DNA of 64,000 nucleotides from an uncultured Aurantimonas sp. (GCA_947488615.1 CANKZU010000004.1:186001-250000), one strand, 5' to 3'. Positions 51,479 through 61,589 are shown, numbered from the stretch's first letter. Made by a program: numbers and translations. The notes: generated from the sequence alone by a model not told the origin.

Positions 51479-53590
51479 ATGACAAACTCCTCCGCAGCCG
51501 AATTGAAGCCCACTCCCCCACTCGCTGAGCGGCGTCCCCGGACGGACATCCGGCATGGCCGCGAGCGCTCGGACGACTACGCATGGCTGCGGGCCGACAA
51601 TTGGCAGGACGTGTTCAAGGACACGAGCGTCCTGGATAGCGAAATCCGCGAACATCTCATTGCCGAGAATGCCTATCAGCAGGAGGTAATGGCCGGCACC
51701 GAGGCGCTCCGCGGAGTGCTCGTCAAAGAGATGCGCGGGCGGATCAAGGAAGATGATTCGTCGGTGCCCGCCCCGGATGGGGAATGGGCCTACGGCGCTT
51801 CCTTCGAGACCGGAGCGGAGTATCCGCGCTTCATCCGGCGTCCCCGCTTCGGCAGTGCGGCTCAAGAGACGGTCCTTTTGGACGGTCAGGCGGAGGCCGC
51901 CGATCGCGCCTATTTCTCGCTCGGCGGCGTCAGCCACTCGACCAATCACCGCTGGCTTGCCTGGACCCACGACGACAAGGGGTCGGAATTCTACACCGTC
52001 TCAATCCGCGACATGGAGACCGGCGAGGATCTGCCGCTGCGTATCGAGGACACCAGCGGCGGCACGGTCTGGTCGGCCCGCTCGAAAGGAATTTTCTACA
52101 CGCGGTTGGACTCCAACCATCGCCCGAGCCGGGTCTATTTCCATAGCTTGGGAACCGACCCGCTCGAAGACGCGCTGATCTACGAGGAAACCGACACCGG
52201 CTTCTTCATGGGCGTCGACAAGACCCAATCCGGCGAGTTCGTGGTCATCGATATTCACGATCACGAAACCTCCGAATGCTGGCTCATTCCCGCCAACAAC
52301 ACTGCGGCCGAACCCCGCCTGCTGGCGCCGCGCGAAACCGGCATCGAATACAGCGTCGACGAGGGCAACGGCATCCTCTACATCCTGACCAACTGCGACG
52401 GCGCCCGGGATTTCAAGATCGTCACGGCGCCGACCGACGCATCACGGCGCTCGGACTGGACCGATTTCGTCGCGCATGAGGATGGACGTCTTATCCTCAG
52501 CCACATGGTGCTCAAGCGGCACCTGATCTGGCTCGAACGCCGCGACGGCCTACCGCGGATCGTGGTCAAGCGGCTGTCGGACGGCGAGGAGCACGCAGTC
52601 GCCTTCGAAGAGGAAGCCTATTCGCTCGGGCTGGCCGGCACCTACGAGTTCGACACGGACACCATCCGCTTCACCTATTCGTCGCTGACAACGCCGACCC
52701 AGACCTTCGACTACGATGTCGAGACCCGCGAGCGCACTCTGTTGAAGACGCAGGAAGTGCCCTCCGGCCATGACCCGGCCGACTACGTGACCCGGCGCAT
52801 CTTCGCACCGGCCAAGGACGGCGAACTGGTGCCGATCTCGCTGCTCTACCACAAGGATACGCCGCTCGACGGCACCGCGCCCTGCCTACTGTACGGCTAT
52901 GGCTCGTACGGTATCGCCATCCCCGCCAGCTTCAGTACCAATGCGCTGTCGCTGGTCGATCGCGGCTTCGTCTACGCCATCGCCCACATCCGCGGCGGCA
53001 AGGACAAGGGCTTTGCCTGGTACGATGCCGGGCGGCGGCGCAACAAGGCCAACACGTTCACCGATTTCATCGCCTGCGCCGATCATCTCGTCGCCGAGAA
53101 TTACACCCGACATGAGCGCATCGTCGCCAATGGCGGCTCGGCCGGCGGTATGCTGATGGGCGCGGTCGCCAACATGGCGCCGGAAAAATTCGGCGGCATC
53201 ATCGCCGTCGTGCCCTTCGTCGACGTGCTCAACACCATGCTCGACGACACGCTGCCGCTGACGCCGCCGGAATGGCCCGAATGGGGCAATCCGATCCTGT
53301 CGGGCGAGGATTACGAGATCATCGCGTCCTACAGCCCCTACGACAACGTCAAGCGGCAGCCCTATCCGCCGATGCTGGTGCTGGCCGGGCTCACCGATCC
53401 ACGCGTGACCTACTGGGAGCCGGCCAAGTGGGTGGCGCGGCTGCGCGAGGTAAAGACCGACGACAATCCGGTGATCCTGCGCACCAACATGGATTCGGGC
53501 CATGGCGGCGCCTCCGGCCGCTTCTCCAAGCTGGAGGAAGTCGCCTATATTTACGCCTTCGCGCTCAAACTGATGGGTCGGGACGGGTAG
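51479..53590 (+). CDS. Oligopeptidase B (prolyl oligopeptidase family S9A)
   Basis: A 703-residue serine peptidase starting at ATG 51479, the last plausible start before the conserved TDIRHGRERSDDYAWLRADN. The N-terminal half is a beta-propeller. The C-terminal alpha/beta-hydrolase domain has the catalytic Ser554 (NGGSAGG), Asp640 (LTDPRVTYWEPAKW) and His675 (DSGHGGASGRF). The YWEPAKW block is typical of oligopeptidase B, which cuts short peptides after basic residues. No signal peptide is seen, so it is probably cytoplasmic. Confidence 0.94.
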   Translation: MTNSSAAELKPTPPLAERRPRTDIRHGRERSDDYAWLRADNWQDVFKDTSVLDSEIREHLIAENAYQQEVMAGTEALRGVLVKEMRGRIKEDDSSVPAPDGEWAYGASFETGAEYPRFIRRPRFGSAAQETVLLDGQAEAADRAYFSLGGVSHSTNHRWLAWTHDDKGSEFYTVSIRDMETGEDLPLRIEDTSGGTVWSARSKGIFYTRLDSNHRPSRVYFHSLGTDPLEDALIYEETDTGFFMGVDKTQSGEFVVIDIHDHETSECWLIPANNTAAEPRLLAPRETGIEYSVDEGNGILYILTNCDGARDFKIVTAPTDASRRSDWTDFVAHEDGRLILSHMVLKRHLIWLERRDGLPRIVVKRLSDGEEHAVAFEEEAYSLGLAGTYEFDTDTIRFTYSSLTTPTQTFDYDVETRERTLLKTQEVPSGHDPADYVTRRIFAPAKDGELVPISLLYHKDTPLDGTAPCLLYGYGSYGIAIPASFSTNALSLVDRGFVYAIAHIRGGKDKGFAWYDAGRRRNKANTFTDFIACADHLVAENYTRHERIVANGGSAGGMLMGAVANMAPEKFGGIIAVVPFVDVLNTMLDDTLPLTPPEWPEWGNPILSGEDYEIIASYSPYDNVKRQPYPPMLVLAGLTDPRVTYWEPAKWVARLREVKTDDNPVILRTNMDSGHGGASGRFSKLEEVAYIYAFALKLMGRDG

Positions 53591-53639
53591 CCCGCCGCCG
53601 CCCCGCCATCACGCACGGCGAACGCCGGGACTATCCGGG

Positions 53640-54572
53640 CTATTTGCCTGCGCTCTCAAGCGCCGGCAACACCTTGAGATAGGCCGCGATCGCCTCGCGA
53701 TCCGTCGCGGGCAAGCGGGCGATATTCTCCTGCACCGCGACCATCGCGCCGCCGACGGAATCGAAATCCGGCGTGAAGCCGCTTTCCAGATAATAGACGA
53801 TGTCGGACGCCGACCAGGACCCGATCCCATCCTTCGACGGGGTGATATCGGGAATACGCCCCTTGCCCTCCGGGTTCGGCGCGCCCGTCAGCCACGCATC
53901 CGTAACCAGACCACCTGCGCCCCACAGGCCGCGCGGTGTATGGCACTGGCCGCAATGGCCGGGGCCTTCCACCAGATACTGGCCAGCGCGCGCCGCGTCC
54001 GAGGCATTCTCGCCGAGGTCGACGACCGGCGACGCATCCTCGAGAAAGAAGCGCTTCCACAGGCCGATGCCGCGGCGGATACTGAATGGAAAGGCGAGAT
54101 CGCTCGGCGGCGCCCGTCCCGCGACCGGCGGCAGCGTCTTCAGGAAGGCCCAAAGATCGGCGACGTCGCCGGGCTTCATCTTGACATAGGAGGAGTAGGG
54201 AAAGGCCGGGTAGAGATGCTCGCCTTGCGGATCGACGCCGCGCTGCATGGCGTTGGCGAAGTCGGCAAGGCTCCAGGAGCCAATGCCATCGGTCGGATGC
54301 GGCGAGATATTGGGCGCATGGAACGTCCCGAAGTCCGTCTTCAACGGATCGCCGCCGCCGAGCGCGAGCTTGGCGGCGGCCTCCGCCTTCGACGGCGCGT
54401 GGCAGGAGGCGCAGCCGCCAGCCCAAAACATCCGCTCTCCCCGCCCAGCGTCGCCGGATTGCTCATGCGGCAGGGTTGCCGCATCGAGCGGGTCGGGCAT
54501 CGTCAGAAGATAGAAGCCACCGATACCGACAGCGACACCGAGAAGGACGGTGGTCAGGATGCGATTGAGCAT
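53640..54572 (-). CDS. Membrane-anchored di-heme cytochrome c
   Basis: A 310-residue protein with an uncleaved-looking N-terminal helix (ILTTVLLGVAVGIGGFYLL). It has two heme-binding motifs, CASCH (about residue 55) and CGQCH (about 207), each with later Met/His candidates. The two domains look like the di-heme subunits of alcohol or aldehyde dehydrogenase systems. No dehydrogenase is next to it, so its electron donor is unknown. It is 49 bases downstream of the cytochrome c' gene on the same strand. Confidence 0.88.
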   Translation of the reverse strand: MLNRILTTVLLGVAVGIGGFYLLTMPDPLDAATLPHEQSGDAGRGERMFWAGGCASCHAPSKAEAAAKLALGGGDPLKTDFGTFHAPNISPHPTDGIGSWSLADFANAMQRGVDPQGEHLYPAFPYSSYVKMKPGDVADLWAFLKTLPPVAGRAPPSDLAFPFSIRRGIGLWKRFFLEDASPVVDLGENASDAARAGQYLVEGPGHCGQCHTPRGLWGAGGLVTDAWLTGAPNPEGKGRIPDITPSKDGIGSWSASDIVYYLESGFTPDFDSVGGAMVAVQENIARLPATDREAIAAYLKVLPALESAGK

Positions 54573-54621
54573 GTCGCCAGTGTCCGTCCTGCGTCACGCC
54601 CCTTGCGGCCTAGGCGCGCCG

Positions 54622-55077
54622 TTACTTTTCCTTCTTGATGCGGAAGTCCTCGTGACAGCCCTTGCAGTTCTCAGCGACCATAGCGAAGCTCTGCTTGAAG
54701 GCGTCGATATCCTGCGGATCGGCGGCAATCGCGGTCGCCGAATCCTTCTCGAATTTCGCGACAGCGGCCTGGAAATCCTGGGGCTTCTCCCAGATCGCCG
54801 GAGCCGCCTCAGTCTCCTCGCCGGTCTTGCTGTCCTCGGGGAACAACGTGCCCATCTTCTCAGCCGTCGTGTGAAAAGCCTGGAAAGCCTCGGCGGCCTT
54901 GGCCGGGTCGAATTCCGCCTCGCCCTTGATCATCTGCCCGGACAGCTTGGCGGCCTTGCCATTGCCTTCCATTAATTCCTGCCGCTGCTTGATGGGCTCG
55001 GCATTCTGGGCATAAGCCGGCAGCGCGAACGCGGCCGCTGTCACCACGGTGATTGCAAGAAGTCTGATCTGTAGCAT
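54622..55077 (-). CDS. Cytochrome c' / c556
   Basis: A 151-residue periplasmic four-helix-bundle cytochrome, with a signal peptide ending PAYAQ and the C-terminal heme motif CKGCH close to the end (ENCKGCHEDFRIKKEK). The start ATG 55077 follows GGGAGATGCCTTCC. Cytochromes c' can bind NO or CO; c556 forms transfer electrons. It may be cotranscribed with the di-heme cytochrome downstream. Confidence 0.9.
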   Translation of the reverse strand: MLQIRLLAITVVTAAAFALPAYAQNAEPIKQRQELMEGNGKAAKLSGQMIKGEAEFDPAKAAEAFQAFHTTAEKMGTLFPEDSKTGEETEAAPAIWEKPQDFQAAVAKFEKDSATAIAADPQDIDAFKQSFAMVAENCKGCHEDFRIKKEK

Positions 55078-55206
55078 GGAAGGCATCTCCCGAAAGCGTC
55101 CGCCCCTGCGGACAAGCACCAAAACAGATGAGAGGAATTTGCGGTCTGGCGCAATCGGGCTTTGGTCGGAGTCTTCTCACGAAAACGTCAACACTACGAA
55201 ACATGG

Positions 55207-55239
55207 AAAAAGGCCCCGTAAGCATCGCTACGGGGCCTT
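55207..55239 (-). terminator. Rho-independent terminator after the superoxide dismutase gene
   Basis: A perfect 11-bp stem (55210-55220 with 55229-55239; AAGGCCCCGTA/TACGGGGCCTT) with an 8-base loop is followed on the minus strand by five T. It lies about 50 bases past the sod stop. Confidence 0.85.
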
Positions 55240-55286
55240 CATCTATCTCACCACCGCCATTGCGGGCGAGAGGCCGAAAACCAGCC

Positions 55287-55889
55287 TTAACCGGCAACGG
55301 CCTCGTAGCGCTCCAGGACGTAATCCCAGTTGATCAGATTGTCGACGAACGCGCCGAGATATTTCGGCCGGGCGTTGCGGTAGTCGATGTAATAGGAGTG
55401 CTCCCAGACGTCGACGCCGAGGATCGGCTCGGCGCCATGCACCAGCGGGTTTTCGCCGTTCGGCGTCTTCATGATCTCGAGCTTGCCGTTCTTGACGGCA
55501 ACCCAGGCCCAGCCCGAACCGAACTGGCCGGCGCCGGCGGCCTCGAAATCGGCCTTGAACTTGTCATAGCCGCCGAGATCGGAATCGAAGGCGGTCTGAA
55601 GCTTGCCCGGCAGGCTCTTGCCGCCGCCGCCCGGCTTCATCCACTTCCAGAAATGGATGTGGTTGTAATGCTGGCCGGCGTTGTTGAAGAGGGGCTGGTC
55701 GGTGCCATGCGACTTCTTGACGATCTCCTCGAGCGGAAGATCGGCCATTCCAGCCTTTTCAGCCAGCTCGTTGCCTTTGGTCACATAGGCGTTGTGGTGC
55801 TTGTCGTGGTGATATTCGAGCGTTTCCTTCGACATGTACGGGCCAAGCGCGTCGTAGGCGTAGGGAAGCTCGGGAAGGGTGAAAGCCAT
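55287..55889 (-). CDS. sodB: Superoxide dismutase (Fe/Mn family)
   Basis: A 200-residue cytoplasmic enzyme from ATG 55889, preceded by AAGGAGACGC. Metal ligands are visible: His in LEYHHDKHHNAYV, His in NNAGQHYNHIHFW, and Asp/His in LGVDVWEHSYYIDYRN. The Gly/Gln pattern (AGAGQFGSGWAWV) is more like the iron form, but cambialism cannot be excluded. It is monocistronic, with a strong terminator downstream. Confidence 0.95.
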   Translation of the reverse strand: MAFTLPELPYAYDALGPYMSKETLEYHHDKHHNAYVTKGNELAEKAGMADLPLEEIVKKSHGTDQPLFNNAGQHYNHIHFWKWMKPGGGGKSLPGKLQTAFDSDLGGYDKFKADFEAAGAGQFGSGWAWVAVKNGKLEIMKTPNGENPLVHGAEPILGVDVWEHSYYIDYRNARPKYLGAFVDNLINWDYVLERYEAVAG

Positions 55890-56030
55890 TTTGTGCGTCT
55901 CCTTCTGGTTGGTTAGGTCCTGAGCGCAACGGACAGACCCGGCGAGGGTTGCCCGAACCGCCAAAATTCGGCGAGGGGGAAGTTAGGGCCGACGGTTGCG
56001 TTTGCCACCGGTCGGCTTTTCGGCGGCCTG

Positions 56031-56894
56031 TCAGCCCGCCGAGCGAGCGAAGGACAAATACAGCTCACGCGCCGCCTCGTAGACGGGACCGGGCTGGAGT
56101 TCGCGCCCCTCGATCCCGATCACCGGCACCACCTTGGAGTGGTTTCCGGTCGAGAAGATTTCGTCGGCATCGAGGAATTGCGCCACCGTCAGCGACGCCT
56201 CGACCACCTCCTTGCCCTCCTCGCGCAACAGCCCGATCACGCGCTGCCTTGTGATGCCGTCGAGGAAACAACCGTTGGGAACCGGCGTGAACACGGTTCC
56301 GTCCTTAACCATGAAGAGATTGGACGTTCCCGTCTCCGCGACATTGCCGAGCATGTCGAGCACCAGCGCATTGTCGAAGCCGCGCGCCTTCGCCTCCATG
56401 ATCGCCCGGCCGTTGTTGGGATAAAGACATCCGGCCTTGGCGAGCGTCGGCATGGATTCGGGCGTCGGCCGGCGAAACGGCGAGACGCCCAGCGAAAATC
56501 CCGAGGGCGCGATCATCGGCGCTTCATAGAGGCACAGGCAAAATTGCGTCGTTTCCGGGTCGGCCGGAACGCCCATGTAGCCGCCATCCTCGGCCCAATA
56601 CATTGGACGGATATAGACGGCGGTCTTGCCGTCGAACCCTTCGAGCCCCTCGCGGGTCAGGCGCACGATCTCCTGCGGCGCCACCGTCGCCTTCAGGCCA
56701 AGCGCTTGGGCGGAGCGGTTGACGCGCTCGCAATGCCGATCGAGATCGGGCGCTAGGCCGTCGAACCACCGAGCGCCGTCGAAAACGGTACTGCCGAGCC
56801 ACATCGCATGGCTACGCGGGCCGATGAGGCCGGGATTGCCGTCATGCCATTCGCCGTCGACGAAACTGCGCGTGCGGGTCATTTCCTGCGGCAT
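56031..56894 (-). CDS. Branched-chain amino acid aminotransferase-like (class IV PLP)
   Basis: A 287-residue fold-type IV PLP enzyme from ATG 56894 (TGGAGCTCTCC upstream). Features are the MWLGSTVFDGARWFDG start, YIRPMYWAEDGG, the PLP Lys in LAKAGCLYPNN and ETGTSNLFMVKDGTVFTP, with TGNHSKVVPVIGIEGR near the end. It could transaminate branched-chain amino acids; D-amino-acid or other class IV activities are possible. The non-coding 56895-57150 upstream holds nothing I can name. Confidence 0.9.
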   Translation of the reverse strand: MPQEMTRTRSFVDGEWHDGNPGLIGPRSHAMWLGSTVFDGARWFDGLAPDLDRHCERVNRSAQALGLKATVAPQEIVRLTREGLEGFDGKTAVYIRPMYWAEDGGYMGVPADPETTQFCLCLYEAPMIAPSGFSLGVSPFRRPTPESMPTLAKAGCLYPNNGRAIMEAKARGFDNALVLDMLGNVAETGTSNLFMVKDGTVFTPVPNGCFLDGITRQRVIGLLREEGKEVVEASLTVAQFLDADEIFSTGNHSKVVPVIGIEGRELQPGPVYEAARELYLSFARSAG

Positions 56895-57150
56895 GGAGAG
56901 CTCCAGATTGGGCGGGCGGGGACGGCATGGCGACGCGATTGCCGCCAACGCGGCCTACGAGTGGGCAACGTGGGTCCGCACTGCGCTAGCGACGGCCTAG
57001 TAGCGGAGTCAACCACCCCAGACTGCACGAATAAAGATTCTGGGATGACCATAAGGCTGCGTAAACAATTAAATCATACCCTAGCCGCAGAAAGGTAATC
57101 CACATTCCGGCGCGGGACGGTTGAACGCGCTGCCATCGCAGGTTGGGACA

Positions 57151-57504
57151 ATGAAGACACAGACCCTTCGCGATTCGCACGACCAACGGCGTTGGTACCG
57201 TCGCCGCACGCGATTGAGATCGGTCAAGCTCGTCACTCTGACTCGCCGGTTTCTGGAAGATGCGATGGTGGTCGACATATCCGACGGCGGAATCCGCCTC
57301 CGCCGCTATTCGGACAACCGCTTGCCGCCACGGGCGGCTATTTACGACCACTCCGACCGCACCTTCCGCCCTGCCATCGTGGCGTGGTGTCGCGGCGACG
57401 AAGTGGGACTGCACTTCACCGACTGCGCGACCCCAGCCACTCAGCCGGAGGTCGACCGCTTCTCGGATCGATCGGACTTGAACAGCGTCTACATTCAGAA
57501 ATGA
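57151..57504 (+). CDS. PilZ-domain protein
   Basis: A 117-residue protein, nearly all one PilZ domain. The c-di-GMP-binding RRRTR (about residues 17-21) and DISDGGIRL (about 42-50) motifs are both present, so binding is likely. I chose the ATG at 57151 (AGGTTGGGACA upstream) over a TTG ten codons earlier. It is alone in its orientation block and its target is unknown. Confidence 0.85.
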   Translation: MKTQTLRDSHDQRRWYRRRTRLRSVKLVTLTRRFLEDAMVVDISDGGIRLRRYSDNRLPPRAAIYDHSDRTFRPAIVAWCRGDEVGLHFTDCATPATQPEVDRFSDRSDLNSVYIQK

Positions 57505-57761
57505 CCGTCTGTTGGAAGCGCACTGAACAATGACCGTCAAGTTTCGCGCGGCAGAATAAGGCGCGCCGCTCCCCGGCACATTGTTGGCGTTTGCTGATGA
57601 CCCTGGGCGTGGAAGTGGCGTGCCAGCCGGACGCCAGACTATTGGTCCGATGCAATAAGGCTCGCTCCCGATCGAATCATCGCCGATGGTGGCACTTCCC
57701 ATTGCCCGCATACGCCCCTATGACCCTCAGAGTCCGCTCGCATACGATCTGGGAGACTCCA

Positions 57762-58424
57762 TTGCATTCCGTCTATGTCTTCGACGCCTACGGCACGCTG
57801 TTCGACACCGGCGCCGCCGTCGCACGCCACGCCGGTGGCCTCGGAGAATCCGGCCGGCTACTTTCTGAAATCTGGCGCCGCAAGCAACTCGAATATTCCT
57901 GGGTTCGCGGCCTGATGGGACGGGCCGATCGGGATTTCTGGCAATTGACGGAGGACGCCCTCGACTACGCCTTCAAAAAGGTCCCGTCGGCGGACCCGGC
58001 GCTGCGCGAGAAATTGCTCGAGGCCTATCGCGATCTCGACGCGTTCGAGGAAGTGCCGGGGACCCTCAGAGCGCTCAAGGAGCGGGAGGCGCGCCTGGCG
58101 ATTCTGTCCAATGGCTCGCGGGAGATGTTGAAGCGGGCGGTGCGCTCGGCGGGAATCGAGGATCTGTTCGACGCGGTCTTCTCCGCCGAAGACTGCGGGG
58201 CCTACAAGACCGCGCCGGCCATGTACGAATTGGTAACGACACGGTTCCGGCTCTATCCCGACGCCGTGTCGTTTCAGTCATCCAATCGCTGGGACATCGC
58301 GGGCGCCACGCAGTTCGGCTTCAACACTGTCTGGATCAACCGCGGCGGCGAGCCGGACGAATACCTGGATTTATCGCCGAATGCCGTTCTGGCCGACCTT
58401 CGCAGCCTGCCGAATCTGGTCTGA
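57762..58424 (+). CDS. L-2-haloacid dehalogenase (HAD type II)
   Basis: A 220-residue HAD enzyme. I place the start at TTG 57762, with GGGAG 8 bases upstream, because the family N-terminus (HSVYVFDAYGTLFDTG) follows immediately. An ATG at 57720 would add 14 unusual residues. The nucleophile Asp is in VFDAYG, then LSNGSREML, the Lys in YKTAPAMYELV and FQSSNRWDIAGATQFG. Members dehalogenate short 2-haloacids. Arg41-like and Trp-rich substrate residues look conserved. Confidence 0.9.
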   Translation: MHSVYVFDAYGTLFDTGAAVARHAGGLGESGRLLSEIWRRKQLEYSWVRGLMGRADRDFWQLTEDALDYAFKKVPSADPALREKLLEAYRDLDAFEEVPGTLRALKEREARLAILSNGSREMLKRAVRSAGIEDLFDAVFSAEDCGAYKTAPAMYELVTTRFRLYPDAVSFQSSNRWDIAGATQFGFNTVWINRGGEPDEYLDLSPNAVLADLRSLPNLV

Positions 58425-58516
58425 ACTAAAACCCGCCACGCCACAGCCGTGCTTTCGTCCCCATAAATCTCGACGCAGAGTTTGCTTCATCTTGATCAAA
58501 CGGATGTGATCGAAAA

Positions 58517-58542
58517 GGAACCGAACAGGCTGGAAAGTGTTC
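58517..58542 (+). promoter_or_regulatory. Candidate EcfG (RpoE2-type) general-stress promoter
   Basis: GGAAC at 58517-58521 is followed by 17 bases and then GTTC at 58539-58542. This fits the alphaproteobacterial EcfG pattern of GGAAC and a -10 with TT 18-19 bases away. It is about 70 bases upstream of the L,D-transpeptidase start. Confidence 0.45.
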
Positions 58543-58610
58543 GCTCGGTAACAACAATTTACGGCTTTCGCTCGTAGGGTGGAGGACGATAAAAAAATCA
58601 GGCTGGATAG

Positions 58611-59315
58611 ATGACGAACAACGGTAATTCCCTTTTCACCCGCCGCAAACTGCTCCTCGGTTTCGGACTGGGTGCAACAGCGGTTGCGGCAGGCTGCAGC
58701 ACCGGGCCTCGCGCCAAGATCATGTCCGTGGCGCCCTATCCGGCAGCGCGTGGGATCGACCCGAAATATGTGTCGATGTACGGGCCTGTCGTCGATGGCG
58801 GATATCGGATTCCGGCCGTCGATCTGAAGCGCGTCGATCCACGTTTCTATCGCCAGGAGGTCGCTGATCCGACCGGCGAGGCGCCCGGAACGGTGGTTGT
58901 CGATACCGCCAACTACTACGCTTATGTGGTGATGCCCGGTGGCCGCGCGATGCGCTACGGCGTCGGCATCGGACGGGCGGGCTTTTCCTGGAGTGGTCGG
59001 GCCAAGGTTCAGTGGAAGAAGAAGTGGCCGACCTGGACGCCGCCCAAGGAGATGATCGCGCGTATGCCCGAGCTGGCGCAATATGCGGACGGGATGGAGC
59101 CGGGCATTGCCAATCCGTTGGGCGCGCGCGCGCTCTACATCTTCCAGGGCGGAAAGGACACGCTCTATCGTCTGCACGGAACGCCGGAATACTGGACGAT
59201 CGGGACGAACTCGTCGTCGGGCTGCATCCGCTTCATGAACCAGGACGCGATCGATCTTTATGATCGTGTCAAGTCCGGCTCGCCGCTGGTCGTCACTCAG
59301 ATCGGAATGGTCTGA
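58611..59315 (+). CDS. L,D-transpeptidase (YkuD domain)
   Basis: A 234-residue exported protein. The N-terminus has a twin-Arg stretch (TRRKLLLGFGLGATAVAAGC) with a lipobox-like VAAGC, so it may be a Tat-exported lipoprotein. The YkuD domain spans about residues 95-230, with the catalytic motif His189 (RLHGTPEYW) and Cys205 (SSSGCIRF). It cross-links peptidoglycan by 3-3 bonds or attaches proteins. It is monocistronic; a bulged stem plus T run (59346-59377) ends it. Confidence 0.92.
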   Translation: MTNNGNSLFTRRKLLLGFGLGATAVAAGCSTGPRAKIMSVAPYPAARGIDPKYVSMYGPVVDGGYRIPAVDLKRVDPRFYRQEVADPTGEAPGTVVVDTANYYAYVVMPGGRAMRYGVGIGRAGFSWSGRAKVQWKKKWPTWTPPKEMIARMPELAQYADGMEPGIANPLGARALYIFQGGKDTLYRLHGTPEYWTIGTNSSSGCIRFMNQDAIDLYDRVKSGSPLVVTQIGMV

Positions 59316-59345
59316 TCCGGCTATCCTGCCATCATTCCATCTGAA

Positions 59346-59377
59346 GGGGCGGGAGATTTTCTCGCCCTTTTTCTTTG
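59346..59377 (+). terminator. Rho-independent terminator after the L,D-transpeptidase gene
   Basis: A G/C-rich stem with a 2-base bulge (GGGCGGGAGA with TCTCGCCC) is followed by a T-rich run (TTTTTCTTT), 30 bases past the stop. Confidence 0.75.
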
Positions 59378-59398
59378 CCTGTCCGGCTTTGTCGCTTC

Positions 59399-59638
59399 CT
59401 ACCGCAGACGATCGCGTTCGCGCTCCATGTGGTCGATCCGGCTTTCGAGATTTTCTTCGCGTACCATGCCGGGAATCAGGAACAGGTCGATCAGCTGGCC
59501 GATGCCCAGAAGCCCCAACGTGAACAGCCACAACAGGCCCGTCCAGAACCGCCCGAGATAGAACCGGTGCAAGCCGCAAATCGCGCCGAAGCCCAGCAGC
59601 CATAAAATATAAGAAGCGAGAGTCGACTTGCGGTTCAT
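59399..59638 (-). CDS. TM2-domain protein
   Basis: A 79-residue protein from the ATG at 59638 (AAGGAAGATCC upstream). It has two membrane helices and the TM2 hallmark GLHRFYLGRFWTGLLWLFTL plus LLGIGQLIDLFLIPG. A charged C-terminal helix (ENLESRIDHMERERDRLR) may be cytoplasmic. Function is unknown. It converges with the L,D-transpeptidase gene. Confidence 0.88.
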   Translation of the reverse strand: MNRKSTLASYILWLLGFGAICGLHRFYLGRFWTGLLWLFTLGLLGIGQLIDLFLIPGMVREENLESRIDHMERERDRLR

Positions 59639-59762
59639 GGATCTTCCTTCGCAACGTTGGCCGGGGCGGAAATGGGGAGTCACCGTGCCGTTTGGAAGGT
59701 CTGGGGGTTATTGCATCCCGAGCGCACACCGGGCGGCGCCTGGAATCTGACGCAGAGTTTCC

Positions 59763-61439
59763 TCAGCGACCGCGCTTGAAGCCGCCGAGAACGCCGCGCA
59801 AGATCGCCCGGGTCACGGTCGAGGCCACCGTCCGGCCGACCTGCTTCATCACCGTTTCGGTCAGCGTCTGCCGCTGATAACCCGATGATCGTCGACGGCG
59901 CGGCGCCGAACCGCGGCGTGGCGCCGCCTCATCGACTTCCTCGACCTCCTTCGTGTCGTCGCGCCCGCCATCGCCGAGTCCGAAATCGGGAAGCTGGAAG
60001 CCGGTCCGCGTGCGCCGCCCCTTCGCCGCCTCGGCGCGGCGCGCCGATTCTTCGCCCCGGCGGTCCTCGACCGCCTCCGCTTCCAGGCGGCGCTGCTTTT
60101 CCTCTTGACGAAGCTCGGCCTCCGCGCGCCCGACCAGCATCTCATAGGCCGACTCCGGGTCGATCGCCTGGTCATACAGGCCCGCGACCGGGCTTTTGGC
60201 GATGATCGCGTCGCGTTCTGCGACATTAACCGGGCCAAGCCGCGCCGAGGGCGGACGGATCAGCGTGCGCTCGACCATCGACGGCACTCCCTTTTCGCCC
60301 AATGTCGACACCAGTGCTTCGCCGACGCCGAGCTGGGTGATCACCTCATAGGCGTCGAATTCCGGGTTGGGGCGGAAGGTCTCGGCCGCCGTCTTCACAG
60401 CCTTCTGTTCGCGGGGCGTATAGGCGCGCAACGCGTGCTGGACGCGATTGCCGAGTTGGGCCAGCACGCCGTCCGGCACGTCGAGCGGGTTCTGGGTGAC
60501 GAAATAGACGCCGACGCCCTTGGAGCGGATCAGCTTGACCACTTGCTCGACCCGGTCGATGAGGATTTTCGGCGCATCGTCGAAGAGCAGATGTGCCTCG
60601 TCGAAAAAGAAGACCAGCTTCGGCTTCTCCGGGTCGCCGATTTCGGGCAATTCCTCGAACAGTTCCGACAGCAGCCACAAGAGAAAGGTGGCATAGAGGC
60701 GCGGATTCATCATCAGCTTGTCGGCGGCCAGCATATTCACGATGCCCCGTCCGTCGCGGTCGGTGCGCATCAGGTCGGCGATCTTGAGCGCCGGCTCACC
60801 GAAGAAGCTCTCGGCGCCTTGCTGTTCGAGCACCAGCAGCGAGCGCTGGATCGCGCCGACCGAGGCCTTGGCGACATTGCCGTAGAGCTTGGAGATGTCA
60901 TCGGCATTTTCCGAGAGATGCGCCAGCATCGCCTGCAAATCCTTGAGGTCGAGCAGCAATAGCCCCTCCTCGTCGGCGATCTTGAATGCGATGTTGAGAA
61001 CGCCTTCCTGGGCATCCGACAGGTTCATCAGGCGCGACAGCAGCAGCGGTCCCATCTCGGAGATGGTGGTGCGGATCGGGTGGCCCTTCTCGCCGAAGAT
61101 GTCCCAGAAAACCACTGGGTAAAAGTCGTTGTAATACGGGTCCAGGCCGATTTTCTCCGCCCGCGCCACCAGGAAGTCCTTGCCCTCGCCGCGCATGGAA
61201 ATGCCCGACAGATCGCCCTTGATGTCGGCGCAGAATACCGGCACGCCAGCTTCCGAGAAACCTTCCGCAAGGATTTGCAGCGTCACCGTCTTGCCGGTGC
61301 CGGTCGCGCCGGTGACCAGTCCGTGGCGATTGGCGAGCTTGAGGTCGAGATACTCACCCTTCTTGATTGCGTCCTGCGGGTCACGGCTGCTTCCCAGAAA
61401 AATCCGACCTGTTTCCTGCATCCACCGTCCCTCGCTCAT
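59763..61439 (-). CDS. HerA-like DUF853 ATPase
   Basis: A 558-residue ATPase of the HerA-FtsK clan, DUF853 family. Walker A GATGTGKT is at about residues 44-51. Walker B is in [17 protein letters not shown], then [20 protein letters not shown] and the [11 protein letters not shown]rg region. The C-terminal 150 or so residues are charged and low in complexity ([17 protein letters not shown]), ending in a hydrophobic basic helix. Cellular role is unknown. No NurA-like nuclease is adjacent. Confidence 0.88.
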   Translation of the reverse strand: MSEGRWMQETGRIFLGSSRDPQDAIKKGEYLDLKLANRHGLVTGATGTGKTVTLQILAEGFSEAGVPVFCADIKGDLSGISMRGEGKDFLVARAEKIGLDPYYNDFYPVVFWDIFGEKGHPIRTTISEMGPLLLSRLMNLSDAQEGVLNIAFKIADEEGLLLLDLKDLQAMLAHLSENADDISKLYGNVAKASVGAIQRSLLVLEQQGAESFFGEPALKIADLMRTDRDGRGIVNMLAADKLMMNPRLYATFLLWLLSELFEELPEIGDPEKPKLVFFFDEAHLLFDDAPKILIDRVEQVVKLIRSKGVGVYFVTQNPLDVPDGVLAQLGNRVQHALRAYTPREQKAVKTAAETFRPNPEFDAYEVITQLGVGEALVSTLGEKGVPSMVERTLIRPPSARLGPVNVAERDAIIAKSPVAGLYDQAIDPESAYEMLVGRAEAELRQEEKQRRLEAEAVEDRRGEESARRAEAAKGRRTRTGFQLPDFGLGDGGRDDTKEVEEVDEAAPRRGSAPRRRRSSGYQRQTLTETVMKQVGRTVASTVTRAILRGVLGGFKRGR

Positions 61440-61589
61440 TGACCATTGGGGTTATAGACGGCCAACGGGTTGGAACAAGCGCGGCGGCAATGAGCGCGCG
61501 TTCGGCGATTGCGTCGACGATCAGGCTTTGCCAAGCTTTACGGCAACCCGCCGCCTCTTCCCGAGGCACGACGGCAAGAGGAGATTCGC

